A stretch of 64,000 bases of DNA from an uncultured delta proteobacterium (GTDB lineage: Bacteria > Desulfobacterota > Syntrophia > Syntrophales > UBA8958), in the NCBI GenBank assembly GCA_903885795.1, contig CAISJV010000084.1, positions 31,334 to 95,333 of the forward strand. The letters run 5' to 3'. Made by a program: the position numbers and the translations under genes. Shown here in pieces: positions 45,217-55,246 of the stretch. How positions within the stretch are numbered: position 1 is the stretch's first letter; every line of letters starts with the position of its first letter. Below the pieces are notes generated by a model, which worked only from the letters and a program-made list of their open reading frames with translations, had not been told where the DNA came from and ran no database searches.

Positions 45217-45438
45217 ATGTCTAACGCAATCACCCTTTACTCAACTTCGCAGGTCGATAAGAAGATTGAGGTTTTCTTTCAGGATGAAAATTTCTGGCTG
45301 ACGCAAAAGCTCATGGCTGAGCTGTTTGGCGTAGAGGTGAATACGGTTAATTATCACATCAAGGAGATATCGAAAAACCAAGGAGTTGACAGAAGAATCA
45401 GTTATTCGAAAAATTAGAACAACTGCCGATGACGGCAA
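45217..45438 (+). pseudogene. Broken RhuM-family gene
   Basis: Frame one reads the RhuM start (ITLYSTSQ..KIEVFFQDENFWLTQKLMAELFGV); near 45378 it shifts, and the +1 frame continues with ELTEESVIRKIRTTADDGK, the conserved next block. The homology ends around 45438, far short of the normal length of about 300 residues. RhuM-type genes are common passengers between hsdS and hsdR. Confidence 0.75.
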
Positions 45439-45702
45439 GGGTGTAATTGGGGGAAATAATGCCGATTACCGGCAGAGCAAAAAGTCCCACAACCGGTGGG
45501 ACAAATTAAAGAGGTTGAAAAAAACCAACAAGTTGTTGTCCGAACAGGAAAATGGGCGATTCCCATAAATCATACGAATTCAATGGGGCCGCAACAGCTA
45601 ATATTTATGAAAAATGCGAATTAGGCCGGGAGGCAATGTTTTCCATTTTGGAAACAGTTCGTTGGGAAGGCACTCGTAACGCGAAATGAAAGAGGGCGGA
45701 GA
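45439..45702. other. Short gene-free stretch with a possible coding remnant
   Basis: One frame reads VPQPVGQIKEVEKNQ... up to TAG at 45617-45619. It looks like coding sequence but has no start and I do not recognise it. It may be the rest of a lost gene between the RhuM remnant and hsdR. Confidence 0.35.
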
Positions 45703-48700
45703 ATGAGCCAGCGTCTTTATGAATCTGAAATCGAACAAATCGCCCTCGAATTGCTGCGCGACGAGAACGGTTATACCGTCCTGTTTGGTCCTGGCCTGGC
45801 AGAAGGCGCGAACCCAGAGCGTGTTTATAACGAGGTCATTCTGCAAGCCCGCTTGCGGGCCGCCATTGACCGGCTCAACCCGCATATTCCCGCCGAAGCT
45901 CGCGAAGATGCCTTCAAAAAAGCCCAGCGCGCCCCGGCTCTGACCGTCATCGACAACAACGAGACCTTCCACCGGTTGCTTACCGAAGGCGTGGATGTCA
46001 AATTCGGCATCGGCGAGGGCAAATCCCGTACCGATAAGGTCTGGCTGGTGGATTTTTCAGAAAAAGGCGCGGAGCGGAACGAATTCCTTGCTGTCAACCA
46101 GTTCACCGTCATTGAGGGGCAGGCCAACAAACGCCCCGATATCGTCCTGTTTATCAACGGCTTGCCGCTGGTGGTGATCGAACTCAAAAACGCCGCCGAT
46201 GAAAACGCCGGGGTACAGGCGGCCTTCCACCAACTGCAAACCTACCAGCAGGTCATCCCCTCGCTGTTCACCACCAATGCCTTCCTTGTCATCAGCGATG
46301 GCTGGTTTGCCAAAGCTGGCACCATCTCCAGCGATTATGCCCGCTTTATGGAATGGAAAAGCGTGGATGGCGAGCGTGCGGTGGATTCCCAGCACGAACC
46401 GGAGATGGAGCCGCTTATCAAGGGGTTGCTTAACAAAAAGACCCTGCTCGATGCCATCCGTCATTTCATTGTTTTTGAAAAGAGCAAAGGCACTTCGACT
46501 TCGCTCAGCACCATCAAAAAGCTTGCCGCTTACCACCAATATTTCGCCGTCAACAAAGCCATTGTCTCCACCATCCGCGCCTCAGCCAGCGAAAGCGGGC
46601 ATTATTTTACCGCCGAACACCCGTCCGTCTATGGCTTGCCAAGCGTCGAACGCCAGCCCAAGGGAGATAAACGCGCCGGCGTGGTCTGGCATACCCAGGG
46701 CAGCGGCAAGAGCCTTTCTATGGTTTTTTACGCCGGGAAACTTGTTTTGCAGGATGAAATGTACAACCCCACCCTGGTGGTGCTGACCGACCGCAACGAC
46801 CTGGACCAGCAACTCTTTGAAACCTTCACCAACTGCCAGCAGTTGCTGCGCCAGACGCCCGCCCAGGCCGCCAACCGCGAAGACCTGAAAAAGTTGCTTT
46901 CCGTGGCCTCCGGCGGCATTGTCTTCACAACCATCCAGAAGTTTCTGCCCGAAGAAAACGGCGGTAAATACCCCACCCTCACCGAGCGCCGCAACGTGGT
47001 CGTCATTGCCGATGAGGCCCATCGCAGTCAATACGACTTTATTGACGGCTTCGCCAAACACATGCGCGATGCCCTGCCGAATGCCTCCTTCATCGGCTTT
47101 ACCGGCACGCCGATCGAAAAGGAAGACAAAAACACCCAAGCGGTCTTTGGCGATTACATTGACGTGTACGATATCCAGCAGGCGGTGGCCGATGGGGCGA
47201 CGGTGCGCATTTACTATGAAAGTCGCCTCGCCAAAATTGAACTCTCCGCCGCCGACCAGAAACTGCTGGATGAGCGTGTGGAAGAAGTCACCGAAGACGA
47301 CGAACTGACCGACCGCCAGCGGCGCTTTGCCAAATGGGCGAGCAAAGAAGCAGTGGTGGGCAGCGCCAGCCGCCTGAAGCAGGTCGCCGCCGACCTTGTC
47401 CGGCACTTCGAGCAGCGTCTGAGCGCGGCGGACGGCAAGGGTATGATCGTCTGCATGAGCCGCCGCATCTGCGTGGAACTGCACAAGGAAATCATCCAAC
47501 TGCGCCCGGACTGGTATAACTCCGTAGACGATAAAGGCGCCATCAAAATCGTCATGACCGGCTCGGCAAGCGACCCACTCGATTGGCAGGAGCACATCCG
47601 CAACAAAGAACGCCGCAAAGCGATCGGTAACCGCCTGAAAGATCCCAAAGATCACCTGCGGCTGCTCATTGTGCGCGATATGTTCCTGACCGGTTTCGAT
47701 GCACCCTGTCTGCACACCATGTACGTGGACAAGCCGATGAACGGGCACACCCTGATGCAGGCCATCGCCCGCGTCAACCGCGTCTTTGGCGACAAAGAAG
47801 GTGGGCTGGTGGTGGATTACATCGGCATCGCCCAGGATTTGAAAAACGCCATGCTGATCTATGCCGCAAGCCAAGGCAAAGGCCAAATCACCTTCGACCA
47901 AGAGGAAGCCGTCGCCAAAATGCAGGAACTGTACGAAGTGGTCGCGGATATGTTCGCCCGCTTCGACTACTGCCGCTACTTTGCCCTCGAACCCAGAGCC
48001 AAACTTAATTTCATCCTCGATGCGGCAAACTACATTGCCGAGCTATCCGAAGTCAAAGAAGGCAACACCGTCCGCAACGGCAAGGAACGCTTCAAGGAAA
48101 ACGTCATCCGCCTGCAAAAAGCCTTCGGGCTGGCAGTGCCGCATTCCGAGGCCCTCAAAATCCGCGACGACCTGGCGTTTTTCCAGGCCATCAAGGCCCG
48201 CTTTGCCAAATTCGACGACCAGACCAAAACCCGCACCAACGAAGAAATCGAAACCGCTATCCGCCAGATCGTCAACGACGCCATCATTTCCAACGAAGTG
48301 ATCGATGTCTTCGACGCGGCAGGTATCAAGAAACCGGATATTTCCATCCTGTCGGATGAATTCCTGGCCGACATTCAAGGCATGGGACGCAAGAACCTGG
48401 CCCTTGAATTGCTTAAACGCCTGCTCAATGACGAAATCAAGACCCGTTCCAAAATGAATCTGGTGCAGGGCAAGAAATTTTCCGAAATGCTTGCCGCAGC
48501 CGTCAAGCGCTACCAGAACGGGTTGATTGACTCGGCGCGGCTGATTGAAGAACTCATTCAGTTGGCTAAGGACCTCCGCGCCACCGACCAGCGCGGGGAA
48601 AAGATGAGCCTGCGCCCCGACGAACTGGCATTTTTTGATGCCCTGGCCGACAACCCCACCGCCGAAGCCATACTGGGCGACCATACCCTCAAACAAATAG

Positions 48701-48915
48701 CCCACGAACTGGTCGAAAAGGTTCGCCAAAACACGTCAATTGACTGGCAGCTCAAAGATAGCGTGCAAGCGCAACTTCGCGTGCTGGTTAAACGGATATT
48801 GCGCAAATACAAATATCCGCCTGACGACCCGGCAACGGGTGAATATACGGTTTCAGTGACGAAGGTTTTAGATCAAGCCGAGTTGTTGGCGGATTATTGG
48901 ACAAAGAGTAAATAA
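45703..48915 (+). CDS. hsdR: Type I restriction endonuclease subunit HsdR
   Basis: A 1070-residue protein. The N-terminal nuclease domain has RPDIVLF...VVIELKN (PD-ExK type). The SF2 translocase follows with Walker A HTQGSGKS, the DEAH box IADEAHRSQ and motif III TGTP. The C-terminal part is the helical coupling domain. Full length and intact. Together with HsdM and HsdS it cuts unmodified DNA. It starts 4 bp after GGCGGAGA. Confidence 0.95.
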   Translation: MSQRLYESEIEQIALELLRDENGYTVLFGPGLAEGANPERVYNEVILQARLRAAIDRLNPHIPAEAREDAFKKAQRAPALTVIDNNETFHRLLTEGVDVKFGIGEGKSRTDKVWLVDFSEKGAERNEFLAVNQFTVIEGQANKRPDIVLFINGLPLVVIELKNAADENAGVQAAFHQLQTYQQVIPSLFTTNAFLVISDGWFAKAGTISSDYARFMEWKSVDGERAVDSQHEPEMEPLIKGLLNKKTLLDAIRHFIVFEKSKGTSTSLSTIKKLAAYHQYFAVNKAIVSTIRASASESGHYFTAEHPSVYGLPSVERQPKGDKRAGVVWHTQGSGKSLSMVFYAGKLVLQDEMYNPTLVVLTDRNDLDQQLFETFTNCQQLLRQTPAQAANREDLKKLLSVASGGIVFTTIQKFLPEENGGKYPTLTERRNVVVIADEAHRSQYDFIDGFAKHMRDALPNASFIGFTGTPIEKEDKNTQAVFGDYIDVYDIQQAVADGATVRIYYESRLAKIELSAADQKLLDERVEEVTEDDELTDRQRRFAKWASKEAVVGSASRLKQVAADLVRHFEQRLSAADGKGMIVCMSRRICVELHKEIIQLRPDWYNSVDDKGAIKIVMTGSASDPLDWQEHIRNKERRKAIGNRLKDPKDHLRLLIVRDMFLTGFDAPCLHTMYVDKPMNGHTLMQAIARVNRVFGDKEGGLVVDYIGIAQDLKNAMLIYAASQGKGQITFDQEEAVAKMQELYEVVADMFARFDYCRYFALEPRAKLNFILDAANYIAELSEVKEGNTVRNGKERFKENVIRLQKAFGLAVPHSEALKIRDDLAFFQAIKARFAKFDDQTKTRTNEEIETAIRQIVNDAIISNEVIDVFDAAGIKKPDISILSDEFLADIQGMGRKNLALELLKRLLNDEIKTRSKMNLVQGKKFSEMLAAAVKRYQNGLIDSARLIEELIQLAKDLRATDQRGEKMSLRPDELAFFDALADNPTAEAILGDHTLKQIAHELVEKVRQNTSIDWQLKDSVQAQLRVLVKRILRKYKYPPDDPATGEYTVSVTKVLDQAELLADYWTKSK

Positions 48916-49059
48916 ACGATCACCGCTTATGCCAATAGTGGTTGTCTTTGAAAATCCAAGCAGTGGGCCAACACCCGCGTGCAGCTGGCTTTGCTTCGCT
49001 ACGTCTTCGCAAAGCGGCTGATTGGGGGCGTTCGGCAATCAGAAAGGAGACAGTGAGAT

Positions 49060-49713
49060 ATGACGATCATCGGAATCAACGGAAGCCCGAGAAAGAAATG
49101 GAATACGGCGACCCTGCTGACGAAGGCGCTTGAAGGCGCTGCCTCACAAGGGGCTGCTACCGAGTTGGTGCATCTGTACGATCTCACTTTCAAGGGATGT
49201 ATAAGTTGCTTCGCCTGCAAAATCATTGACGGGCCGCACAACGGAAGATGTGCGGTGAAAGACGACCTGAGCCCGATCCTCAAAAAGATCGGGGAAGAAG
49301 CCGATGCGATTATCTTGGGATCACCGATATACTTCGGAGCCATGACCGGCGAGATGCGGTCATTCATAGAACGCCTTCTCTTCGCCCCCCTCGTATATAG
49401 TCAGCTACCCCGGTCAGTATTCCCGCGGAAGATCAGAACGGGAATCATCTACACCATGAATGTGACCGAGGAGATGAGCGCCGAAATTGGTTATGGGGCG
49501 ATGTTCAGCTCCACCGAGGCATCGTTTTGCAGGACCTTCGGTGGCGCGGCGGAAACCTTCTGCTCCTATGACACCTATCAGTTTCCCGACTATTCAAAGG
49601 TCGTAATGGAGTATATGGACCCGGCTAAGAAGGCGGCGCGCCGTAAAGAGGTGTTCCCGGATGACTGCCGGAAAGCGTTCGATCTCGGTTGCCGGATCGC
49701 TTCCAAGGTATGA
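49060..49713 (+). CDS. Flavodoxin-fold NAD(P)H-dependent FMN reductase-like protein
   Basis: A 217-residue flavoprotein with the FMN phosphate loop GSPRKKWNTATL, the conserved FKGCISCFACK (a CxxC pair as in iron-sulfur flavoproteins) and GSPIYFGAMTGEMRSFIERL. Probably an electron-transfer or quinone-reductase-like enzyme. It carries a plausible AAAGGAG site. It has no clear tie to neighbouring genes. Confidence 0.82.
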   Translation: MTIIGINGSPRKKWNTATLLTKALEGAASQGAATELVHLYDLTFKGCISCFACKIIDGPHNGRCAVKDDLSPILKKIGEEADAIILGSPIYFGAMTGEMRSFIERLLFAPLVYSQLPRSVFPRKIRTGIIYTMNVTEEMSAEIGYGAMFSSTEASFCRTFGGAAETFCSYDTYQFPDYSKVVMEYMDPAKKAARRKEVFPDDCRKAFDLGCRIASKV

Positions 49714-49716
49714 GGG

Positions 49717-49784
49717 GAATTGAAAAAATACGGGGAACTCTTTCCCCGTCCGGATGCAGCCCAGACAAAGGTGAATGAGGGCGA
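49717..49784 (+). repeat. Decayed copy of part of the CHAT gene
   Basis: These 68 bases match 51021-51088, inside the CHAT-domain lipoprotein gene, at most positions (roughly 88% by eye). The copy has no complete frame. It suggests that a second, upstream CHAT-type gene once stood here and was lost, or that a local duplication occurred. Confidence 0.7.
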
Positions 49785-49795
49785 TTGACGTCCGG

Positions 49796-50719
49796 TCAGG
49801 CGGTCTTTGTTTTTAGGTGGCGATAGTATCTCAGGGGGATCACGAGGCTGAAAAAAGGGATAATATACATGGCGGCGACCATTGTTTCGACAGGGCCGAA
49901 GAATTCGGAGGAGAAAACAATCACCAATACATTGTTCATGTTTCCCAGCATGACCGCGCCGGCCAGTTGATTCTCCAGGGAACTATTTCTGAAAAAGAAA
50001 ATGCCGATGATGCAGTAGATCGCACACAGCACAATGGCAACGACGGACGCCATGACAATCGTATGGGGTTCTTTTTTGAAAAAAGACGAATAGCGCCAGA
50101 ACACCCCCAGATTAATAACGGCAAAAAGTACGAGGGAAATGGGGAAGTGTTTTTTCATCAAATGCTTCAGCAGGTTCGGGGTCAGGCGTCTCAGGACTTC
50201 AACAGCCAGAATGGGAACGAAGATCACCAATGCCAGCATGCGGATCATCCCGAAAAGAGAAATCTCCACTTGCTTCGCCGCAACGAGCTCAATGAGGATC
50301 GGCAATGAAATCGGCGTCAGAAAAGAGGTAATGACCACGACGACAAGGACAAGGGAGCTGTTGCCTCTCACGAGATTGGATATGAAGGGGGCCACGACCC
50401 CGGTGGATACCCCCGTCAGCAGCAGGGCGGACAGGGCATAGGCAGGGGCAAGGAAATAAAAAATGTAAAACAGCAGGATGGGCAGAAGAATGCTCTTCAA
50501 CAGGATAAAGGTCAGGATTTTCCTGTGATAGCGTTGCAGCGAATTCCGGACGGCGTCCAGTTCGATGGACAGGTAACTGAGAAAAAACAGCGCCATCAGG
50601 CAATACATGGGCATCGCCTGGAAATAAGCACCGAAGTCGGGGTAAACGATCCCGACAATCATGGAAGAAAGGACCACGAAGACCAGCAGCATATCATTGA
50701 TACGGAAGGGCAGTTTCAT
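49796..50719 (-). CDS. Bile acid:sodium symporter/BASS-like membrane transporter
   Basis: A 307-residue protein with about nine or ten hydrophobic segments. The FLSYLSIELDAVRNSL loop and the TGVSTGVVAPFISNLVRGNSSL segment, a discontinuous-helix type GxxxAPF, match SBF/BASS-family secondary transporters. Substrate not predictable. Divergent from the CHAT lipoprotein gene, 91 bp between starts. Confidence 0.72.
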   Translation of the reverse strand: MKLPFRINDMLLVFVVLSSMIVGIVYPDFGAYFQAMPMYCLMALFFLSYLSIELDAVRNSLQRYHRKILTFILLKSILLPILLFYIFYFLAPAYALSALLLTGVSTGVVAPFISNLVRGNSSLVLVVVVITSFLTPISLPILIELVAAKQVEISLFGMIRMLALVIFVPILAVEVLRRLTPNLLKHLMKKHFPISLVLFAVINLGVFWRYSSFFKKEPHTIVMASVVAIVLCAIYCIIGIFFFRNSSLENQLAGAVMLGNMNNVLVIVFSSEFFGPVETMVAAMYIIPFFSLVIPLRYYRHLKTKTA

Positions 50720-50810
50720 GATCGCTGGATTAGCAGAGAGCGCTTATCCGATCAATATAAAAAGGAGAACGGCGGCGCATATGGAAAGTTCAAGAAGAAA
50801 GGAGCTGTTT

Positions 50811-53093
50811 ATGGCCTCAGGAAAAAGAAGATGGTTGTTTCTGACGATAATACTGTTGGCTTTTGTCGTTTCGGGTTGTGCTTCCTCGTTTAACAGCAGG
50901 GCATTGAATCTTGCTGCTGATGCCAATTACACGCAATTGGTGAAGGAATTTGAACCTCCGGGGGAAAACTATGCCTCCATGCCCTTTTCACAGTTAATCT
51001 ATCTCTGCTCGGCCTATGGTGAATTGAAAAATTACGGGAAACTCTTTCCCTGCCTGGATGCAGCGCAGACAAAGGTGAATGGGGGTGAATATATCGCCGA
51101 TACATGGAACCATTCGGCCACGCCGTCCAGGCTGAAGGCCATCGCTCTTGTCGAGCTTGGGCAGTATGACGAGGCCGTCAAGGCGGCAGAACTTTCCAAT
51201 GAAATTGTCATAAAAAATAAGTTGACCCGGTTTGAAGAGGTCAAGGTATTGGAAATCCTCGGCCTGTCCTATGCCCTGGCGGGAAAAACGGTCAAAGCGG
51301 AAGAGATTGCCGACAGGCTCAAGGGGTTATATCTGGGATACCCGTATATGCTGGTAAAAGATGATCGCAATATGGCCATCGCCAAGATTTATATCGCGTT
51401 GAAGAAGTATCCCGAGGCCATCGATGCCGTTTCCTACAATTTCAAGGATTCCAATACTTTTCTCAAGACGATCGGGGGGTGGGATGTCTTTGTCAACAGC
51501 AAGTTGTCTTTTGAATTCATGAAGAACAAGAGTCTGTTTGAAGTGGGCCGGTGGATCGAGGCTAAACAAGGTTATGATGAGCTCTTGCAGTATCCCTATA
51601 TCCGAGATCGGGGGGAGATGACTTGGAACATCCTCTTCGATCGCGGGAGGATAGCCGAAAAGGAAGGCAAATTAAAAGAAGCTATTGAATTTTATGAAAA
51701 GGCGGTCGAGATAATTGAGCAGCAACGGTCAACGATCAACATTGAGGCGAGCAAAATCGGTTTTGTCGGAGATAAGCAGGCCGTTTATCACAGTCTAATC
51801 AAAGCGTTGTATGCCGATCATCAGCAGGAAAAAGCTTTTGCATACGTGGAAAGATCAAAATCCCGCGCCCTGGTTGACCTCCTGGCGGGCAAACAGGACT
51901 TTGCGGTCAAGGTTGCGGGAAAAGAGGCGCAGTTAAGAACGGTCATTGCCTTGAATGACAGCTCGGAGGCGGAAGCTGTTTCCCTGGATAATCCCGCCAA
52001 CAAATCGCGGCCCCGGAGCATCGCCATCAACGCGAAGAATGATCTGCAGCGTGAGGCCCCTGAACTCGCTTCGCTGGTAACCGTCAACTCCGCCCCGTTG
52101 TCCGAAATCAAATCTTTAATTCCCAAGGGAGAAACTCTGATTGAATATTACTATTACGGGACGGACATGTATGCCTTTGTGCTTTCTGAGGGTGGCTTGC
52201 AAAGCGCCAAAATCAACACCGAAGGACTGGCGGAGGAGGTGGCGGCCTTCAGGAAATCCCTGGAGAACCCCGGTTCGCAACAAACCATGGCGCTTGCCGG
52301 CAAACTTTATCAGCGAATCTTCAAGACCTTGGAGGGGGCGTTGAAAGATCGCGATCTTATCATTGTACCCCATGGCGTTCTGCACTATATCCCCATGAAT
52401 GCCCTGCATGATGGAAAAGATTACCTGATCGATCGCTACCACATCCGGTTGATGCCCAGCGCGAGTACCATGAAGTATCTGCGGGAAAAGAAAAATGACA
52501 AAACAGGGGGAATTCTCGCCTTTGGCAATCCCGACCTGGGAGATCCGAGTTATGATCTGGTCTTCGCTCAGAAAGAGGCTATCGAGGTTGCGAGTACCTG
52601 GGCAAATTCAAAGGTATTCCTGCGCAAAGAGGCCACCGAGGATGCCTTGCGCAGGAACGGAAGTGACTATAACTATATACATTTTGCCACGCATGGACAA
52701 TTTTTCCCCGACAACCCGCTGAAATCAGCGGTTCTTCTCTCCCCCGGCCCCCATTCCAACGGCCTGCTGACGGTGGATAAACTCTACTCGCTCCAACTCG
52801 GCGCGAATCTGGTCACCTTGAGCGCCTGTGAAACCGGCCTCAGCAAGATTGCCAACGGTGATGACTTGATGGGCCTGACCAGGGGTTTTCTCTATGCCGG
52901 GAGCAGTTCCATTGTGGCCAGCCTCTGGAAGGTCGACGATCTGGCGACCTCCTATCTCATGATCCGGTTCTACCAAGGCATGCAGAAGACCGACAAGCGG
53001 AACGCCTTGCGAAAAGCCCAGCTTGAGACCAGAGAGAAATATCCTCATCCCTATTACTGGGCTTCATTCCAGTTGACCGGAAGCGCCAGGTAA
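50811..53093 (+). CDS. CHAT-domain lipoprotein with TPR repeats
   Basis: A 760-residue protein starting at ATG 50811, with AGGAG upstream and a lipoprotein signal (FVVSGC). The N-terminal half has tetratricopeptide-like repeats (EYIADTW, EAVKAAELS, EKEGKLKEAIEFYEKAVEI). The C-terminal CHAT caspase-like domain has the His of HFATHG and the Cys of LSACETG, so the dyad is intact. CHAT peptidases act in defence and cell-death systems (for example with Cas7-11), but a lipoprotein form would face the periplasm. Role unknown. Confidence 0.85.
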   Translation: MASGKRRWLFLTIILLAFVVSGCASSFNSRALNLAADANYTQLVKEFEPPGENYASMPFSQLIYLCSAYGELKNYGKLFPCLDAAQTKVNGGEYIADTWNHSATPSRLKAIALVELGQYDEAVKAAELSNEIVIKNKLTRFEEVKVLEILGLSYALAGKTVKAEEIADRLKGLYLGYPYMLVKDDRNMAIAKIYIALKKYPEAIDAVSYNFKDSNTFLKTIGGWDVFVNSKLSFEFMKNKSLFEVGRWIEAKQGYDELLQYPYIRDRGEMTWNILFDRGRIAEKEGKLKEAIEFYEKAVEIIEQQRSTINIEASKIGFVGDKQAVYHSLIKALYADHQQEKAFAYVERSKSRALVDLLAGKQDFAVKVAGKEAQLRTVIALNDSSEAEAVSLDNPANKSRPRSIAINAKNDLQREAPELASLVTVNSAPLSEIKSLIPKGETLIEYYYYGTDMYAFVLSEGGLQSAKINTEGLAEEVAAFRKSLENPGSQQTMALAGKLYQRIFKTLEGALKDRDLIIVPHGVLHYIPMNALHDGKDYLIDRYHIRLMPSASTMKYLREKKNDKTGGILAFGNPDLGDPSYDLVFAQKEAIEVASTWANSKVFLRKEATEDALRRNGSDYNYIHFATHGQFFPDNPLKSAVLLSPGPHSNGLLTVDKLYSLQLGANLVTLSACETGLSKIANGDDLMGLTRGFLYAGSSSIVASLWKVDDLATSYLMIRFYQGMQKTDKRNALRKAQLETREKYPHPYYWASFQLTGSAR

Positions 53094-53472
53094 TGACAAA
53101 TTCCCCTATTTTCGAGAAGCAATTGGCACTGAATGATTACTGGAAAGATTTTGAGGGGTTCATTTTTTTCTACACAAGAAAAGGGCAGCAGCTTTTGAAA
53201 CTGTCTCCCTTTAATTTTTATCCAAATCTAAGTTGTCATTCCCGCTCAGAACCACTGGGAGATATAGGCGGATGCCCCTATCCCTCAATATGTTGAGGTT
53301 CCACCAAATATAGTGGCAAACCGATCATTTAATTATTTTCCGCTGTCCCCTCCTGTTAGTGTAACCATCTATTATAAAAGGATGAATCCAAGATTACTAT
53401 TTTTCTGCAAGTGTTGGCAATCCACTTGCAGCTCCGGTCACAGACAGATCTCAGACTGAAAGGAGTATTGTA
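53094..53472. other. Gene-free stretch with an inverted repeat
   Basis: No gene is supported. An exact inverted repeat CTGCAAGTG (53405-53413) and CACTTGCAG (53423-53431) lies 42 bp upstream of the next start, and may be an operator or terminator. A 67-residue frame starting at 53093 has no coding signs. Confidence 0.5.
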
Positions 53473-53667
53473 ATGAAGAAATTTACTCAAAGTACGATTA
53501 CCGCGTTGATAGCGATTTTCCTGATGGTCGGGATATCCGGATGCACAAAAGAGGGCCCGGCCGAGAAAGCCGGCAAGAAAATCGATAATACGATAGAAAA
53601 AGCCGGAGACCAGACCGAAAAGGCGGGTGATAAAGTACGGGACACCGTAAAAGACGCCCAAAAATAA
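53473..53667 (+). CDS. Small entericidin-like lipoprotein
   Basis: A 64-residue protein with a lipobox (GISGC) and a mature part made of KAG-containing heptad-like repeats (EKAGKKIDNTIEKAGDQTEKAGDKVRDTVKD), similar in style to entericidins and LEA-like small stress proteins. Preceded by AAAGGAG. Location: outer or inner membrane surface. Confidence 0.75.
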   Translation: MKKFTQSTITALIAIFLMVGISGCTKEGPAEKAGKKIDNTIEKAGDQTEKAGDKVRDTVKDAQK

Positions 53668-53755
53668 AAGCCTTAGCATAGCATATCGCGATTGCGACAT
53701 GCCGAAGGAGCGAAGTCCAGAGGCGTTTTCGTAGGCAGATGGAGGATATAACGAT

Positions 53756-53941
53756 ATGAGTTGGTTAGGATGGATTGGTCTCGTAGTAATCATTACCGGC
53801 ATTGCGGCCGTCACCGGTATCAAACCGAAGGGTACGCGACACATCGCCCACACGAGCTTGATGTGGGCGGCACGGCTCGCGCTCCTGGTGGCCCTCATTA
53901 TTGGCGGCTATCTGGCGTTTCAAGCCCAATCCGGCGGCTGA
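53756..53941 (+). CDS. Small membrane protein (two transmembrane helices)
   Basis: A 61-residue protein with two hydrophobic segments (WIGLVVIITGIAAVTGI and ALLVALIIGGYLAF) joined by a basic loop. Good site GGAGGAT upstream. Not recognised, but similar small proteins commonly accompany stress lipoproteins. Confidence 0.65.
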   Translation: MSWLGWIGLVVIITGIAAVTGIKPKGTRHIAHTSLMWAARLALLVALIIGGYLAFQAQSGG

Positions 53942-53959
53942 CCGTTGTCGTGGACGGCC

Positions 53960-54391
53960 CTATTTCCAGTAGGTGTTCCAAAGCGGTCGGGCGATGCCGT
54001 TTTCGTAGGTCATCTCCGAGAGGACGCCGTCCGGTGTGAGGATGAACACGGCGGCGTCATAGCGGAGGAGATTGCCCGTGGTATCCAGCTTGGGGGACGT
54101 CTTCAGGACATCGCTCAGGGGTAAGGAAATGGAGAGCTGGCCCCCCCGATAAAAAGAACGCTGATAATGGAGGGCGAAATGTCCTTTCATGTCCACTATG
54201 TCGGAAGGGGCTCCATAGGAGGCGAGGATGTCTGTGAGGGTGGTCTTGCCGACGGCAAATTCCTGGGGCAAGGGTTTCACTTCCGCACCGTCGGTGACCT
54301 TATCGATGCGCAGGGAAAGACAGCCCCCAAGGATCAGGGAGGCAACAAGCAGGATCGCTACCCCGAGGTGGCGCTTAGAACGGCGTCCCAT
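53960..54391 (-). CDS. BamE/SmpA-like outer-membrane lipoprotein
   Basis: A protein of about 143 residues with a lipobox (LILGGC) and a GKTTLTDILASYGAPSDIV segment, the BamE/SmpA 'G.T...V...G.P' pattern. Start ATG 54391 chosen so that a signal peptide remains; the frame reaches to 54424. It overlaps its upstream neighbour by 17 bp, which is the same type of protein. Confidence 0.7.
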   Translation of the reverse strand: MGRRSKRHLGVAILLVASLILGGCLSLRIDKVTDGAEVKPLPQEFAVGKTTLTDILASYGAPSDIVDMKGHFALHYQRSFYRGGQLSISLPLSDVLKTSPKLDTTGNLLRYDAAVFILTPDGVLSEMTYENGIARPLWNTYWK

Positions 54392-54752
54392 AAGCGGCCG
54401 TGTCGGTTTTGAAGCTGCTGCCATAGTGGGTCACCACGTCGTTTTTGTTGATAAAAAAGACCAGGCGATCATGCTGGATGTCATAATTGGCAAAGGTTAC
54501 CAGCACCAGCCAGACGCCCGTAGCCTTGCTCAGGGTCCGGTCGTACACATAGGCGTTACCGTTGGCCAGCTTGACAATCTGGCTGGGGGGGCCGAACATT
54601 TTGGTGACCTCCGCAGCGGTGGTCTGGCCGGGTTTTACCTGGGTGAGGACCTGCTCGTCGAAGGGCCGGAAATCCTTGTTCCGTCCGAAGACCGCACATC
54701 CCGACAGGGACGTGATGATCACAATCCCCAAGATGATGATTCTTAATTGCAT
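54375..54752 (-). CDS. BamE/SmpA-like outer-membrane lipoprotein
   Basis: A 125-residue lipoprotein (lipobox TSLSGC) with VKPGQTTAAEVTKMFGPPSQIV, again the BamE/SmpA pattern. ATG 54752 follows AAGGAG at the right distance; ATG 54776 is an alternative. Probably a tandem duplicate of the following gene in the same operon. Confidence 0.75.
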   Translation of the reverse strand: MQLRIIILGIVIITSLSGCAVFGRNKDFRPFDEQVLTQVKPGQTTAAEVTKMFGPPSQIVKLANGNAYVYDRTLSKATGVWLVLVTFANYDIQHDRLVFFINKNDVVTHYGSSFKTDTAAYGTPF

Positions 54753-54850
54753 ATCCCTTTTCTCCTTCCTCTTCACGGAACGGACACTTTTTCGAAACGA
54801 CAGTAAATGCTTTGAGAACGATTGGCGCTCAACCTACTATGGCGAGCCGA

Positions 54851-55246
54851 TTATGTGCCGATTATCTCCAAGCCCAAGAACTGAACCATAGGATCGAAAT
54901 CCCTGTCATCGTGCAACAATGAGAATTGATGATGGATGCAGAAAGTTCCGATAATGACGTCAATGGTCTTCCTTACGGTCACACCTTTCTTTCTCAAAAA
55001 TCTATAGTTTATAGCGCTTTCAATCGCTAAGGCCTGTCCCCCCATCGGCATAAATGGGATGCCTAATAAAAGGTCCCTGGCGATCTTGAAGTCTTTATCG
55101 CTCTGAAATCCCTGAAGAACTTCGGTTATGACAAGATCACCTATGATGAGGGGTGTATTGCCGAGTGAAGAATCCAGCCAGTCCGTCTGAGCTGTTTTAT
55201 TGCCGTTGAAGTAGTCGATCCAGACGGATGAATCAACGAGAATCAT
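54851..55246 (-). CDS. vapC: VapC-type PIN toxin
   Basis: A 131-residue PIN ribonuclease: MILVDSSVWIDYF with the first Asp, ITEVLQGF with Glu, KTIDVIIGTFC with Asp and a late DRDFD. ATG 55246 overlaps the antitoxin stop (ATGA). The frame extends to 55282 but that part is the antitoxin gene. Confidence 0.9.
   Translation of the reverse strand: MILVDSSVWIDYFNGNKTAQTDWLDSSLGNTPLIIGDLVITEVLQGFQSDKDFKIARDLLLGIPFMPMGGQALAIESAINYRFLRKKGVTVRKTIDVIIGTFCIHHQFSLLHDDRDFDPMVQFLGLEIIGT

Noticed and set aside
46582..47901. Minus-strand open frame of 439 codons
   Set aside because: It lies within hsdR on the opposite strand, whose helicase motifs prove the plus-strand frame.
53093..53296. Short 67-residue frame after the CHAT gene
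   Set aside because: No ribosome binding site, no motif, overlaps the CHAT stop and runs into non-coding sequence.
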